Source of the DNA: Arenicellales bacterium
GTDB lineage: Bacteria; Pseudomonadota; Gammaproteobacteria; BMS3Bbin11
NCBI GenBank assembly: GCA_029287915.1
Contig: JARFQE010000076.1
Span: forward strand, 1 to 64,000
DNA length: 64,000 bases
Reading direction: 5' to 3'
The notes beneath the pieces are model-generated. The model worked only from the letters and a program-made list of their open reading frames with translations, ran no database searches and was not told the origin of the DNA. The position numbers were made by a program, and so were the translations under genes. This document shows, piece by piece, positions 55,004-64,000 of the stretch (position 1 is the stretch's first letter; every line of letters starts with the position of its first letter).

Positions 55004-57421
55004 ATGCCTGCCATCGAGTTAACTAATCACCGCTTTGTCCCGCTATTTCTGCTGTTTATTTTCACCATGCTTGCACTTTCATCATGCGCAGTTAAAGAGG
55101 AGCCAGTTACTGTCGGACAGGCAACCATTGACCTGGATCTGATACAGACTCTACCGAAAGAAAAGATCTCCTATGAGGACAGTGTAAAACCTGTAATACA
55201 GCGTCGCTGCGTGGTTTGCCATGGCTGTTACGATGCACCATGCCAGTTAAAGCTGTCGTCACCTGCGGGAATTCAGCGTGGTGGTAGTAAGGAAAAGGTA
55301 TATAACGGTGCCCGTTTCAAGACCATGGCGCCAACCCGTCTCGATATTGATGCTAAAACGCCTGAACAATGGCGCCAGAAGAATTTTCACGCAGTCCTCA
55401 ATGAAACAGAGAACGACCCTGCAGCCAATCTGAGTCAGTCAGTGCTTTATCGCATGCTTAGGATGAAGCAGCTATCTCCGCAGCCGCGCACAGGCATGAT
55501 CCCCGACAGGATCGATCTGTCGCTTGACCGAAAACAGACTTGTCCGACCCTGGAAGAGTTTGACGAATACCAGAAAAAATTTCCCCAGCAGGGGATGCCT
55601 TTTGCGATGCCTAACCTTCAGGATGATGAGTACCGGGTACTCGTCCAGTGGCTTGCTCAGGGTGCTCCTGTGTCAGCTGACAAGGTGCCCTCGGTTGCTG
55701 CACAGAAGCAGATCAAAATCTGGGAAGATTTTCTGAACGGAGAAGGCCTCAAACAGCAACTTGTCAGCCGTTATATCTACGAGCATTTATACATCGGTCA
55801 TCTTCATTTTAAAGGCACAGATGAACGTGAATTTTACCGGCTGGTCAGATCAACTACGCCAGCTGGTCAGCCAGTAAATGAAATCCCAACGGTGCGTCCG
55901 TATGATGATCCCGGTGGGAAATTCTTCTATCGTCTGCACCGTTATCAGGCTGATATTGTCGCCAAGAACCATGTGGTCTATGAACTGTCGGAGAAGCGCC
56001 TGAATACTATCAGGGAGCTGTTTATCAAGCCGGACTACACAGTGACTAAGCTGCCTTCATGGGAACCGGAAATCGCCTCCAATCCGTTCAAGGCTTATGC
56101 TGAAATCCCTCCTATATCTCGCTACAAGTTCATGTTGGATAATGCCAGGTTCTTTGTCGAAGGTTTCATGAAGGCACCGGTCTGCCGTGGAATGATCGCT
56201 CTGAATGTAATCGAAGACCAGTTCTGGGTAGTGTTCCTCGACCCGGAAAAAGACCAGATGCTGGGTAATACGGATTTTCTGCAGGAAGTGTCTGATTACC
56301 TGCAAATCCCATCAGCACAGGCAGGCGACATCAGGCTGTTCGGGACCTGGAAGAAATATTTCAAGCTTGAGCAGGCGTATGTAACCAAGCGATTCAGATA
56401 TTTCCAAGCGATGAACCAGTACGACATCAAAGATGCGATGAATTTTCTATGGGATGGAGATGGCAAGAATCCGAATGCGGCACTTACCGTTTTCAGGCAT
56501 TTTGATTCCGCATCAGTCAGTCCCGGTTTTGTCGGTGATTACCCGGATACTGCCTGGGTCCTGGATTATCCTACCTTTGAAAGAATTCATTATCTGCTGG
56601 TTACCGGGTTCAACGTATTTGGAAACCTGAAACATCAGCTGCATACCAGGCTATATATGGATTTTCTGCGTATGGAAGCAGAAGACATGTATCTTGCCTT
56701 TTTACCCACCAGTCACCGGACTCAGATTCGCGACAGCTGGTACGAAGGCATGCGTAAGGGAATGGAGAGAGAATTTGAAGGTATTGATCACTGGATGCAG
56801 AAGGATGTAGTTACGGGCTATAAAACCGATGACCCGCAGCGCGAACTGTTCCAGAATATGGAGAAAAAACTGGCCCCTGTACTTGCGCGTGCTGATGTTA
56901 TAAATCGTTGTAATGCAACTGATTGCAGGAATATTAAGGGAAGTGAAAAAAAACGGGCAGATGTTGCCATGCAGAAAATCGCCGCTATCGATGGCTTCGT
57001 ACTTGTCGCTTTTCCTGATCTTGCTTTTGTCCGTGTGAAGAAAGGGAGCAAGCCTGAAGATGATCTGGGATACACCATTATTCGTAACAAGGCCTATAAG
57101 AATGTGACATCAATGTTCAGTGATGAAGAGGACAGCAAAACAAGAGATTACAGCAATGATTCATTGACAGTTGTCGACTGGCTGGAAGGTTCATATCCGA
57201 ATTTCTTCTTTGAGGTCGATTTCGGTGATATTGAGAAGTTTACCGAGCACTATGCCAGCCTGGAGAATCGACAAGACTACGAACGTTTCGTCAGTATCTA
57301 TGGCGTACGAAGAACCAATCAAAGATTCTGGAAGACGGCAGACTGGTTTCAGGATAAATCGCGTCAACTAGAACCTGTGCTATCAGGTTTGTTCGATCTC
57401 AATCGCTATGAGAACAGGTAA
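55004..57421 (+). CDS. cti: Cti, fatty acid cis/trans isomerase
   Basis: Cti turns cis- into trans-unsaturated membrane fatty acids, stiffening the membrane under solvent or heat stress; it is periplasmic and heme-containing. The 805-residue protein starts at ATG 55004. The signal region ends with LALSSC, a possible lipobox (cysteine about residue 28), which would make it a lipoprotein. The heme c motif CVVCH is at about residues 69-73, followed by two more cysteines. Length and core match known Cti proteins. Confidence 0.93.
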   Translation: MPAIELTNHRFVPLFLLFIFTMLALSSCAVKEEPVTVGQATIDLDLIQTLPKEKISYEDSVKPVIQRRCVVCHGCYDAPCQLKLSSPAGIQRGGSKEKVYNGARFKTMAPTRLDIDAKTPEQWRQKNFHAVLNETENDPAANLSQSVLYRMLRMKQLSPQPRTGMIPDRIDLSLDRKQTCPTLEEFDEYQKKFPQQGMPFAMPNLQDDEYRVLVQWLAQGAPVSADKVPSVAAQKQIKIWEDFLNGEGLKQQLVSRYIYEHLYIGHLHFKGTDEREFYRLVRSTTPAGQPVNEIPTVRPYDDPGGKFFYRLHRYQADIVAKNHVVYELSEKRLNTIRELFIKPDYTVTKLPSWEPEIASNPFKAYAEIPPISRYKFMLDNARFFVEGFMKAPVCRGMIALNVIEDQFWVVFLDPEKDQMLGNTDFLQEVSDYLQIPSAQAGDIRLFGTWKKYFKLEQAYVTKRFRYFQAMNQYDIKDAMNFLWDGDGKNPNAALTVFRHFDSASVSPGFVGDYPDTAWVLDYPTFERIHYLLVTGFNVFGNLKHQLHTRLYMDFLRMEAEDMYLAFLPTSHRTQIRDSWYEGMRKGMEREFEGIDHWMQKDVVTGYKTDDPQRELFQNMEKKLAPVLARADVINRCNATDCRNIKGSEKKRADVAMQKIAAIDGFVLVAFPDLAFVRVKKGSKPEDDLGYTIIRNKAYKNVTSMFSDEEDSKTRDYSNDSLTVVDWLEGSYPNFFFEVDFGDIEKFTEHYASLENRQDYERFVSIYGVRRTNQRFWKTADWFQDKSRQLEPVLSGLFDLNRYENR

Positions 57422-57474
57422 AAAAGATCTTTTTAGATAAGATTTAGATATTTTCTAGCTGGTATTACCTAAAA

Positions 57475-57513
57475 CCTGTTAGTTACGTATATATACGTAA
57501 TAGGTATAACAGG
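57475..57513. repeat. 39-nt composite inverted repeat between convergent genes
   Basis: The perfect 18-nt palindrome TTACGTATATATACGTAA (57483-57500) is framed by CCTGTTA and TAACAGG (57475-57481 and 57507-57513). It sits between the 3' ends of cti and the EEP gene. There is no T run, so it is not a standard terminator. It may form a hairpin in either strand's RNA or bind a dimeric protein. Confidence 0.75.
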
Positions 57514-57516
57514 GAA

Positions 57517-58425
57517 TTAATTCCAGGCTACACGTTGTTCAGCATGTACTGTCCGGAAAGTTACCTTGATCGGATTATGATCAGACGAGGTCACTTGTTG
57601 GGCTTCGCTCGATACCGGTACGAGACCTCGGTAGAAGACATGGTCAATAAAATTGCCGAATATCTTTACTCGGTTATGGCTATTATATGTAACAGCCTTT
57701 AGTGATAGATCCTCAACCATGTTTTCGATGATCTGTTTTCTGCTATCGCTCCAGCTATTGAAATCACCGGCGACAATTACCGGGCCCTGGTGCTGAGCAA
57801 TAGCCGATTTGAGCTTTTCTATTTGTTCACTGTAAACCTCGGTACCGAGGGTGAAATTGATACTGTGGATATTGGCTACCAGTAGTTTCTCATCCGTGCC
57901 GGACAGCCTGTATTTATTCACCAGGGCAGTTTTTGGCAGGCGCAAAAAAGGCTCAGTTGTTCTTAGTCCGCAACTTGAAACTGCCTTGACTCGTGAACCA
58001 GTAAGGACGCCAGTTGCCTCATCATTTACAATAAAACCGGTGTTCATTGTCCAGTGTATGCTCTGTTTTTTCAGCGTTTCTTTAACCTCAGGGTTCAGCA
58101 GCGCTTCCTGAATAATTACCAGATCCTGACCGTCACTGAGCTGGCGAAAGTCATCGGCCCAGTTCTTTTTCTGACCCTTGTAGATATTCCAGTTCAGCAG
58201 GGTAATATTTTCTGAATCCAGTGCATGGGCAGATTCGCGTTTTTTATCGGAATAATACTGAGCCTGTCCTGTATCACAGCTATTAGCACTAATTTTTTTA
58301 TTCACCCCATTATTTACGATCTGGGTCTGTTCAGGCACAGAGACACAGCCGGAAGCTAGTAGCATGCCAGCAATGGCAGTGGAGACAATAAATAATGACG
58401 CTTTGTATCCGCGTTTAATTTTCAT
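57517..58425 (-). CDS. Endonuclease/exonuclease/phosphatase (EEP) family lipoprotein
   Basis: A signal peptide with a possible lipobox (LLASGC, cysteine about residue 27) precedes an EEP fold: N and E residues in LLNWNIYKGQKKN and DLVIIQEALL, catalytic VAGDFNSWSD (D-x-N, about residues 220-229) and terminal SSDHNPIKVTF (D-H). It could act on nucleic acid, inositol phosphates or lipids; the exported location favours a phospholipase-like or nucleotide role. Start ATG 58425 (302 residues). Confidence 0.88.
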   Translation of the reverse strand: MKIKRGYKASLFIVSTAIAGMLLASGCVSVPEQTQIVNNGVNKKISANSCDTGQAQYYSDKKRESAHALDSENITLLNWNIYKGQKKNWADDFRQLSDGQDLVIIQEALLNPEVKETLKKQSIHWTMNTGFIVNDEATGVLTGSRVKAVSSCGLRTTEPFLRLPKTALVNKYRLSGTDEKLLVANIHSINFTLGTEVYSEQIEKLKSAIAQHQGPVIVAGDFNSWSDSRKQIIENMVEDLSLKAVTYNSHNRVKIFGNFIDHVFYRGLVPVSSEAQQVTSSDHNPIKVTFRTVHAEQRVAWN

Positions 58426-58627
58426 CAATGTTTACTTCTATATAATTAATTTGTTTTTTCGTTCAAAATTTTTACAATTTTACCATATATGGCCATAACT
58501 GTGTTTATGCAAGTGATCTATAAAGTAATTTCTCAATATTAATCATATTATGATAGTTTATCGCTTTTTTCTTGACATTATACGCCAAACTATTAACCCC
58601 AGTTCTCTTCATGTGCATCTTAGGCAC

Positions 58628-59203
58628 TTATTGAGTTCCTGCTTGAGTTCCTGCAGTCACTATGGTGATGAAATCACCTGCTGCTTCATTAAATTCAGAC
58701 ATATACAAACGTCTTGACGTATAACCATCCCAAACCTGCCCACATACAAACCGATAGATATCGGGATAATCATTTGATTCAAGATCCATGTAGGTTTTTA
58801 TCAGCCATGTATAACTGGTATCACCACTGTAGAGAAAGGACAGGTTTTCATCTGTCGAGGCAATCATTGTCCTGTTGGAATTTTTCAGGCGTGTGTAAGG
58901 TTCTTCATCACGAACCACACGTGTAATTCGAAAATCTACAGCGGGTATCACTTTATCCTGCCTGGAAAGTGTTCTTACAACGAGCTGACAGTATGGCTCC
59001 CATTTATCGAGCTGTTGCAGGCTGACCTGCCTACCAAATTGCAATGATGCTCTGACCTCATTAGCTGCTATGGTTAATGGGCTATTCACTGCAAGTGTAC
59101 TGCCGGCAGGAATGTTAGCAAAAAAATCTGTCTCCTTATTTGACTGTGGTGTTGCGCAACTTGTCAACAATATTGTCAGTACAGGGAGGACAAATTGTTT
59201 CAT
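58628..59203 (-). CDS. Hypothetical lipoprotein
   Basis: The start ATG 59203 gives a signal peptide with lipobox ILLTSC (MKQFVLPVLTILLTSCATPQ). The mature part (~175 residues) has two further cysteines (EPYCQLVV, RFVCGQVW) and mixed strands. I do not recognise the family. An upstream frame extends to 59269 but is not plausible. A separate transcript is likely. Confidence 0.75.
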   Translation of the reverse strand: MKQFVLPVLTILLTSCATPQSNKETDFFANIPAGSTLAVNSPLTIAANEVRASLQFGRQVSLQQLDKWEPYCQLVVRTLSRQDKVIPAVDFRITRVVRDEEPYTRLKNSNRTMIASTDENLSFLYSGDTSYTWLIKTYMDLESNDYPDIYRFVCGQVWDGYTSRRLYMSEFNEAAGDFITIVTAGTQAGTQ

Positions 59204-59320
59204 ATAAGGATTCTGACAAGTTAACGTTACTACATAAAGAATAGCACAGGAATATATTTCTGCCTGCAATAATGAATCCTGATTATTGCAAATAATGTCA
59301 TAGTTACCAGGCTTGTTATT

Positions 59321-60286
59321 CTATTTGGCAACGAAGGCTCTCAAAATCTGGCCTTTATCGCCAATCGTCCAGACATGGCGATAACTCGAAGAGGGGACCC
59401 TTTTACCGCCCTGGCTGATAAATGGCTGAAAAACATCTACCTGGCTAATGGCAAGGTCCTTCCCTGTGCCAGGTCCAGCTGACGTCCATTCCTTGTCAAT
59501 CGACAGATCTAGGCCATAGAATTTACCGTCTTCAGCTACGATATACACCAGCTTGCCGGAGGAAACTAATGCTGATGCGCGGGCATTACCGGGTAATTCT
59601 TGCCATGCCTTTTTCTCCGGTAAATAAAGAAAAATCTTTTTGTCCTGATTAATGATAAAAACAAGGTCATACCAGTCAGGTTTATCACTGCTACCTGCAT
59701 TGTAGGATTCAGCAAAAAGATTCAGCGGATTAAATGGTTCAGCAAGTTCCTGTCCTTTGTCATCAAGCAATTTAACAGGCAGGGGCGACCAGGTATTACC
59801 GTCCCCCCCGTAAACACGACCAGTTCTGGCACCGATTATATAAGGTGTACCGTTGGCTTTGGAAATCGAGATACGCCTTGCTCTGCCATTACCCGGATAC
59901 TCAATCCAGCCACTGTTCTGGCCGGCAAAGTTGCTGTCCAGATGATAGATCTTTTTACTTTTAAGACCAACAACCCAGGGTACACCATCACCATCGATGC
60001 CGATGTCCTGTGCTACTCCTCCCCCGGAAACCCGTTGCCAGTTTTCATAAACTTCACCAAACCACTCACCTGAAGATTCTTTACCAATTTCCTTGTTCAG
60101 GAAAAAAATATGCCCATTTTTATCGAGAATAATAGGTGTTTCACGATAGACATCAATCGCTACAGCCCGTCCGTCATCATTTGCAAATAATTGTTTCCAT
60201 TCGCCGAGTTGGGGTGCTTCGGCCCAGCATGTAGCAGTGAAGGAGATAGTGACGAGAAACAGAAAACGTCTGTATATATATTTCAT
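59321..60286 (-). CDS. Secreted tectonin-type beta-propeller protein
   Basis: A signal peptide (about residues 1-24, ending ATCWAEA) precedes repeats of the tectonin/WD-like type: GRAVAIDVYRETPIILDKNG, GNGRARRISISKANGTPYII and ARASALVSSGKLVYIVAEDG, each with a central valine/isoleucine pattern and tryptophan near the repeat start (EWKQLF, GWIEYPG, EWTSAGPG). This predicts a six-bladed-like propeller, suited to binding a surface ligand. No partner is evident. I start at ATG 60286. Confidence 0.82.
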   Translation of the reverse strand: MKYIYRRFLFLVTISFTATCWAEAPQLGEWKQLFANDDGRAVAIDVYRETPIILDKNGHIFFLNKEIGKESSGEWFGEVYENWQRVSGGGVAQDIGIDGDGVPWVVGLKSKKIYHLDSNFAGQNSGWIEYPGNGRARRISISKANGTPYIIGARTGRVYGGDGNTWSPLPVKLLDDKGQELAEPFNPLNLFAESYNAGSSDKPDWYDLVFIINQDKKIFLYLPEKKAWQELPGNARASALVSSGKLVYIVAEDGKFYGLDLSIDKEWTSAGPGTGKDLAISQVDVFQPFISQGGKRVPSSSYRHVWTIGDKGQILRAFVAK

Positions 60287-60371
60287 CTTGTAATCCATAG
60301 ATTGATGTGACTGAGATATGAATTAATTATATCTCTAAAAACATTATCTTACACATTCGATTCCTGATGTT

Positions 60372-60385
60372 ATGATTTAAATCAA
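60372..60385 (+). promoter_or_regulatory. FNR-like site upstream of gnd
   Basis: ATGATTTAAATCAA matches the FNR consensus TTGAT-N4-ATCAA at nine of ten defined positions. It lies 120 nt before the gnd start. A -10 is not obvious at the expected distance, so functional evidence is weaker than for the hppA site. Confidence 0.35.
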
Positions 60386-60504
60386 CTTTTGCTAGATTAG
60401 TTGGAATTGAACATCCTGGTGTAATATTTTGCAATCGTTGTTATCTATGAAATGACATAGGATATTACATTTTCCCTACAAACAACTATGTAAAAGGAAT
60501 CAGT

Positions 60505-61953
60505 ATGCTACAAGCAAACATCGGACTTATTGGTCTGGCTGTGATGGGACAGAATCTTGCTCTGAATATACATGATCACGGCTACAAGGTATCGGTACAC
60601 AATAGGACAGCCAGTAGAATTAAAGATTTTCTACAAGGACCAGCCAGTTCAACAGACATTGCTGGTTATGATTCTCTTGAGGCTTTTGTTTCATCATTAG
60701 AAAAGCCGCGAAAAATAATCATAATGATTCGGGCAGGCAAACCGGTTGATGATCTAATAGACAGTTTGTTACCGCTGCTGGATAAGGGAGATATTATTAT
60801 CGATGGTGGTAATTCACGTTTTACTGATAGCAATCGACGCTATCAGGAACTATCTCGCGAGGGTATACATTTTATCGGCACAGGTATCTCCGGTGGTGAA
60901 GATGGTGCTCGGCATGGACCATCCATTATGCCTGGTGGGGATATTCAAGCATGGCCGGTAGTAAAAGAGATATTGCAGTCCATATCTGCAAAAGTAGATG
61001 GTGAGCCCTGTTGTCAATGGGTTGGGCCAGCTGGAGCAGGTCACTATGTAAAGATGGTTCATAACGGTATTGAATACGGGGACATGCAGTTGATTGCAGA
61101 GGCTTATCACCTTATGCGTGCTGGCCTTGGTATGAATGTTGATGAGATCCAGAAAACCTTTGCGCAATGGAATGAAGGAGTACTGGATTCATACCTGATA
61201 GAGATTACTGCGAATATTCTTGCCTTTCGCGATCATGAAGGTGAACCACTGATAGACAATATCCTTGATGCAGCAGGGCAGAAGGGGACGGGAAAGTGGA
61301 CTGGCATCAGTGCGCTCGAACTCGGGGTACCATTAACCTTGATCGGTGAAGCTGTATTTGCACGTTGTCTGTCAGCGATTAAGGATGAGCGTATGCGTGC
61401 CGATACGCTATTATCAAGTTCACATGCCATCTTTGAGGGAGATAGAGAAAAGGTTCTCGCATCAATCCATGATGCCCTGTATGCCTCCAAGATCATTTCC
61501 TATGCCCAGGGTTATATGTTGATGCGTGATGCTGCAAATGAGTATGACTGGCAGTTGAATTATGGCGATATTGCTTTGATGTGGCGGGGAGGGTGTATCA
61601 TCCGCAGCCGCTTTCTGGGTAATATCAGGCAGGCCTTTGATGAAAATATGGCACTGGAAAACCTGTTACAGGACAAGTTTTTTATTGGAGAGATAAAAGT
61701 ATCTGAGGCAGGCTGGCGACAGGCTGTAACATTGGGTATACAACTTGCGATTCCCCTGCCCGCTATGTCGTCTGCGCTGGCGTTTTTCGACGGCTATCGT
61801 CGCGGGCGCTTACCAGCTAACCTGCTACAGGCGCAGCGGGATTATTTCGGTGCCCATACCTATGAGCGTGTTGATCGTCCCCGCGGGCATTTCTTTCATA
61901 CTGACTGGACAGGTGAAGGTGGTGATGTGTCATCTGGTACATATGAGGTCTGA
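60505..61953 (+). CDS. gnd: Gnd, 6-phosphogluconate dehydrogenase (decarboxylating)
   Basis: Gnd oxidises 6-phosphogluconate to ribulose 5-phosphate with NADP+. The 482-residue protein has the Rossmann motif GLIGLAVMGQNLALNI, VHNRT (NADP phosphate-binding arginine), HFIGTGISGGEDGARHG and the catalytic lysine region GAGHYVKMVHNGIEYGDM, GQKGTGKWT. AAGGAA precedes the ATG. It is followed 3 nt later by zwf, forming an oxidative pentose phosphate operon. An FNR-like box lies upstream. Confidence 0.97.
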   Translation: MLQANIGLIGLAVMGQNLALNIHDHGYKVSVHNRTASRIKDFLQGPASSTDIAGYDSLEAFVSSLEKPRKIIIMIRAGKPVDDLIDSLLPLLDKGDIIIDGGNSRFTDSNRRYQELSREGIHFIGTGISGGEDGARHGPSIMPGGDIQAWPVVKEILQSISAKVDGEPCCQWVGPAGAGHYVKMVHNGIEYGDMQLIAEAYHLMRAGLGMNVDEIQKTFAQWNEGVLDSYLIEITANILAFRDHEGEPLIDNILDAAGQKGTGKWTGISALELGVPLTLIGEAVFARCLSAIKDERMRADTLLSSSHAIFEGDREKVLASIHDALYASKIISYAQGYMLMRDAANEYDWQLNYGDIALMWRGGCIIRSRFLGNIRQAFDENMALENLLQDKFFIGEIKVSEAGWRQAVTLGIQLAIPLPAMSSALAFFDGYRRGRLPANLLQAQRDYFGAHTYERVDRPRGHFFHTDWTGEGGDVSSGTYEV

Positions 61954-61956
61954 ATA

Positions 61957-63459
61957 GTGGCTTATAACGATCAGGATAATGCAACGCTGGTTATCTTCGG
62001 TGCCACTGGGAATTTATCGAGAATTAAATTGATGCCGGCACTGTATCTACTCGATAAAGCAAGTCAGCTGCATCCTCAGACAAAAATCCTGGCGACAGGA
62101 AGACGTGACTGGGATAAAGAAAGATGTATTGAAGAAGTACGAGACTGGATTGTCGATAGTACAGGTGTGCGCTTTGATGTTGATGTCTTTCAGCGATTTT
62201 CGAGACGACTGGATTATTACAGGGTAGATTATAGCCAGTCTGGAGTCTGGCCATTATTAAAACACTACCTCGAGTCAGAAACTACATCTGACAACAAGCA
62301 GCGGAATATAGCTTTCTATATGGCAATCAGGCCAGCAGAATTCGGGCTGGTTATAGATGCTCTTGGAGACAATGGATTGTTAATGGAAAAAGCAGGCTGG
62401 CGTCGTGTTGTTATCGAAAAACCATTTGGCTATGACTTAGACAGTGCGCAAGTGCTACAGAAGCGTATCAGCAGGCATATGAAGGAGCAGCAGATATTTC
62501 GTATTGATCATTACCTGGGTAAGGAGACAGTGCAAAATGTCAACGTGTTCCGTTTTGCCAATACGATGCTTGAACCTCTGTGGAATCGTAACTACATAGA
62601 TCATATTCAGATTACGCATTCGGAAACAGCAGGAGTTGGCACGCGCGCCGCGTATTACGATGGTAGCGGAGCCATGCGTGACATGATACAGAGTCATTTA
62701 CTTCAGCTACTGTCACTGGTCGCAATGGAACCGCCCGCCTCGATGGATGCTGAAGACTTGCGCGATGAAAAGGTCAAGGTACTTAAGTCCATACGCCCAA
62801 TCACCGAAGAAGATATTTCCACACGCGCATTTCGTGCGCAGTATACTGGTGGAAATATTGGAAGTGAAATAGTCAGAGGATATCTTGATGAACAGAATGT
62901 CCCTGCTGACAGTCGCACTGAAACTTATGCCGCAATGAAGCTTTACATTGATAACTGGCGCTGGCGTGGAGTGCCTTTCTATCTGCGTACAGGAAAGCGA
63001 CTGGCTCAGCGCCAGTCGATGATTTCCATCTGCTTTCGACACCCACCGCAGCAACTGTTTCGAGATGTTAGCAAGGAAGGTATGAAGCAAAACTGGTTAA
63101 TCCTGGGTATACAGCCCTGTAATTGTCTACGTATGGAAGTCACCGTCAAAGAGCCCGGTCTGGATATGCAAATACGTCAGACCAGTCTCAATGCTTCATT
63201 ACTGGATGAAGGAGATGTTAGAACTGACGCCTACGAAGACCTGCTGCTGGATATACTTAGCGGCGACCGTTCGCTTTTTCTTCGTCATGACGAAGTAGAG
63301 TATGCCTGGCGCATCGTAGACCCTGTTATCGATGCCTGGTCAAGGGATAAAAAACCATTACAAACTTACCCTGCAGGTAGTTGGGGATCGCCAGAGAGCC
63401 GGGTGATTTTTGATAAACCACAGACTCGATGGCGACATAGTCTTGATCCCGTGCAATAA
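61957..63459 (+). CDS. zwf: Zwf, glucose-6-phosphate 1-dehydrogenase
   Basis: Zwf oxidises glucose 6-phosphate to 6-phosphogluconolactone. The 500-residue protein has the NAD(P) motif IFGATGNLSRIKLMPALY (GxxGxLS, as G-A-T-G-N-L-S), and the active-site motif RIDHYLGKETVQN (about residues 182-194). The GTG start at 61957 follows GAGGT. No 6-phosphogluconolactonase (pgl) gene is in this operon. Confidence 0.97.
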   Translation: MAYNDQDNATLVIFGATGNLSRIKLMPALYLLDKASQLHPQTKILATGRRDWDKERCIEEVRDWIVDSTGVRFDVDVFQRFSRRLDYYRVDYSQSGVWPLLKHYLESETTSDNKQRNIAFYMAIRPAEFGLVIDALGDNGLLMEKAGWRRVVIEKPFGYDLDSAQVLQKRISRHMKEQQIFRIDHYLGKETVQNVNVFRFANTMLEPLWNRNYIDHIQITHSETAGVGTRAAYYDGSGAMRDMIQSHLLQLLSLVAMEPPASMDAEDLRDEKVKVLKSIRPITEEDISTRAFRAQYTGGNIGSEIVRGYLDEQNVPADSRTETYAAMKLYIDNWRWRGVPFYLRTGKRLAQRQSMISICFRHPPQQLFRDVSKEGMKQNWLILGIQPCNCLRMEVTVKEPGLDMQIRQTSLNASLLDEGDVRTDAYEDLLLDILSGDRSLFLRHDEVEYAWRIVDPVIDAWSRDKKPLQTYPAGSWGSPESRVIFDKPQTRWRHSLDPVQ

Positions 63460-63543
63460 TATAATTCCTTAAATTTTGTTATTAAAAGCAGTTCTTGATA
63501 AGTTCGTAAAGTGAAAACAATAATTAATAACGGAGAAAATAAA

Positions 63544-64000
63544 ATGAATTCTGAGGCAGAGGCAATTAACGAAGTTGGAAAGAAATGGGGCTGGTTTGTT
63601 GGAATTGGCATTATTCTGGTCATACTTGGAACGATTGGCATAGGCGCCACCTTTGCCCTGACTCTGACAACGGTTACGTTCTTCGGTTTTTTGATTTTAA
63701 TTGGTGGTGGCTTCCAGTTAGTCGACGCATTTCGACACAAAGGCTGGTCACTGATTGGTTATATTCTTATAGCTCTGCTTTATATCGCTGTAGGCTATAT
63801 CATGGTAAAGAATCCGATGCTCGCCTCTGCAACACTGACCTTGTTTATTGCCTGGGCACTGATAGCAATTGGTATCATGCGAATAATTATTGCATTTCGT
63901 CTGAAAGGTGTTTCAGGCTGGATATGGACACTAATTGGTGGCATCGCCGCTATTGTTCTTGGCATTATGATTCTAAACAAGTGGCCTGAATCTGGCCTGT
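63544..64000 (+). CDS. HdeD-family (DUF308) acid-resistance membrane protein, partial
   Basis: The frame starts at ATG 63544 behind GGAG and is open to the window end, so the last residues are missing (152 visible codons). The protein is strongly hydrophobic with at least six membrane helices (for example FVGIGIILVILGTIGIGATF, LIGYILIALLYIAVGYIMVK). HdeD family members (DUF308) support acid resistance in enteric bacteria, but elsewhere their role is unclear. It stands 84 nt after zwf. Confidence 0.88.
   Translation, partial: MNSEAEAINEVGKKWGWFVGIGIILVILGTIGIGATFALTLTTVTFFGFLILIGGGFQLVDAFRHKGWSLIGYILIALLYIAVGYIMVKNPMLASATLTLFIAWALIAIGIMRIIIAFRLKGVSGWIWTLIGGIAAIVLGIMILNKWPESGL

Overview
The window is chromosomal DNA of a gammaproteobacterium with moderate G+C. 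Gene orders typical of the class are present: ubiE-ubiJ-ubiB, ftsY-ftsE-ftsX-rpoH, rsmD-coaD-ferredoxin, argH-algZ-algR-hemC-hemD-hemX-hemY and cyaY-lptM-lysA. A glycine/tyrosine-rich secreted protein resembling sulfur globule proteins (40123-40539) and a pyrophosphate-based glycolysis/proton pump cluster (6822-11193) fit a sulfur-oxidising or similar chemolithotroph (Chromatiales/Thiotrichales-like), but the species cannot be fixed from the sequence. I see no tRNA, rRNA, insertion sequence, prophage or CRISPR array.

Layout. 1-520: no gene, one orphan terminator. 521-5640 (minus): pqiA-like, ubiB, ubiJ, ubiE, a DUF971 gene and hemB. 5711-11917: pyrophosphate block with a degenerate adenylate kinase homologue, PPi-dependent phosphofructokinase, K+-independent H+-pyrophosphatase behind a near-ideal FNR-type promoter, and soluble pyrophosphatase. 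12374-15958 (minus): rpoH, ftsX, ftsE, ftsY, with a CIRCE operator just upstream of rpoH. 16078-22052 (plus): two M16 peptidases, rsmD, coaD, ferredoxin, ggt. 22084-25067 (minus): dynamin-like GTPase, mutM. 25148-26167 (plus): ferredoxin-type flavin reductase. 26128-32675: hemY, hemX, hemD, hemC, a thioredoxin-like gene, and the AlgR/AlgZ two-component pair. 32676-33415: no protein gene, but two similar small-RNA units. 33416-40012: argH, cyaY, lptM, lysA, a NolW-type protein, an M48 lipoprotein peptidase and a TolC-type channel. 40123-44734: the sulfur-globule-like protein, an NTT/HEAT membrane protein with a partner cNMP-binding protein, and a secreted unknown. 44975-52167: acetate uptake and activation (DUF4212, SSS symporter, cNMP/CBS/DUF294 regulator, DnaQ-like exonuclease, acs). 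52355-60286: AsmA, Cti fatty-acid isomerase, an EEP hydrolase, a lipoprotein and a tectonin-type propeller. 60505-64000: gnd, zwf and the start of an HdeD-family gene.

The main discovery candidate lies between argH and algZ. Two minus-strand units share one plan: a LytTR/AlgR-like box (ACCRTTCRTC), exactly 62 nt to a -10 hexamer, then a roughly 95-105 nt RNA with one stem exposing a C-rich loop of 28-29 nt (CCCUCAUC, 6-7 nt, ACCCC) and a strong intrinsic terminator. They sit beside the genes for a LytTR response regulator and its kinase, so they look like sibling small RNAs controlled by this AlgZR system. Other notable points are a CIRCE operator on rpoH, an FNR site on the H+-pyrophosphatase gene, an adenylate kinase homologue without P-loop, NMP arm or lid, and a possible non-AUG start for ftsY.
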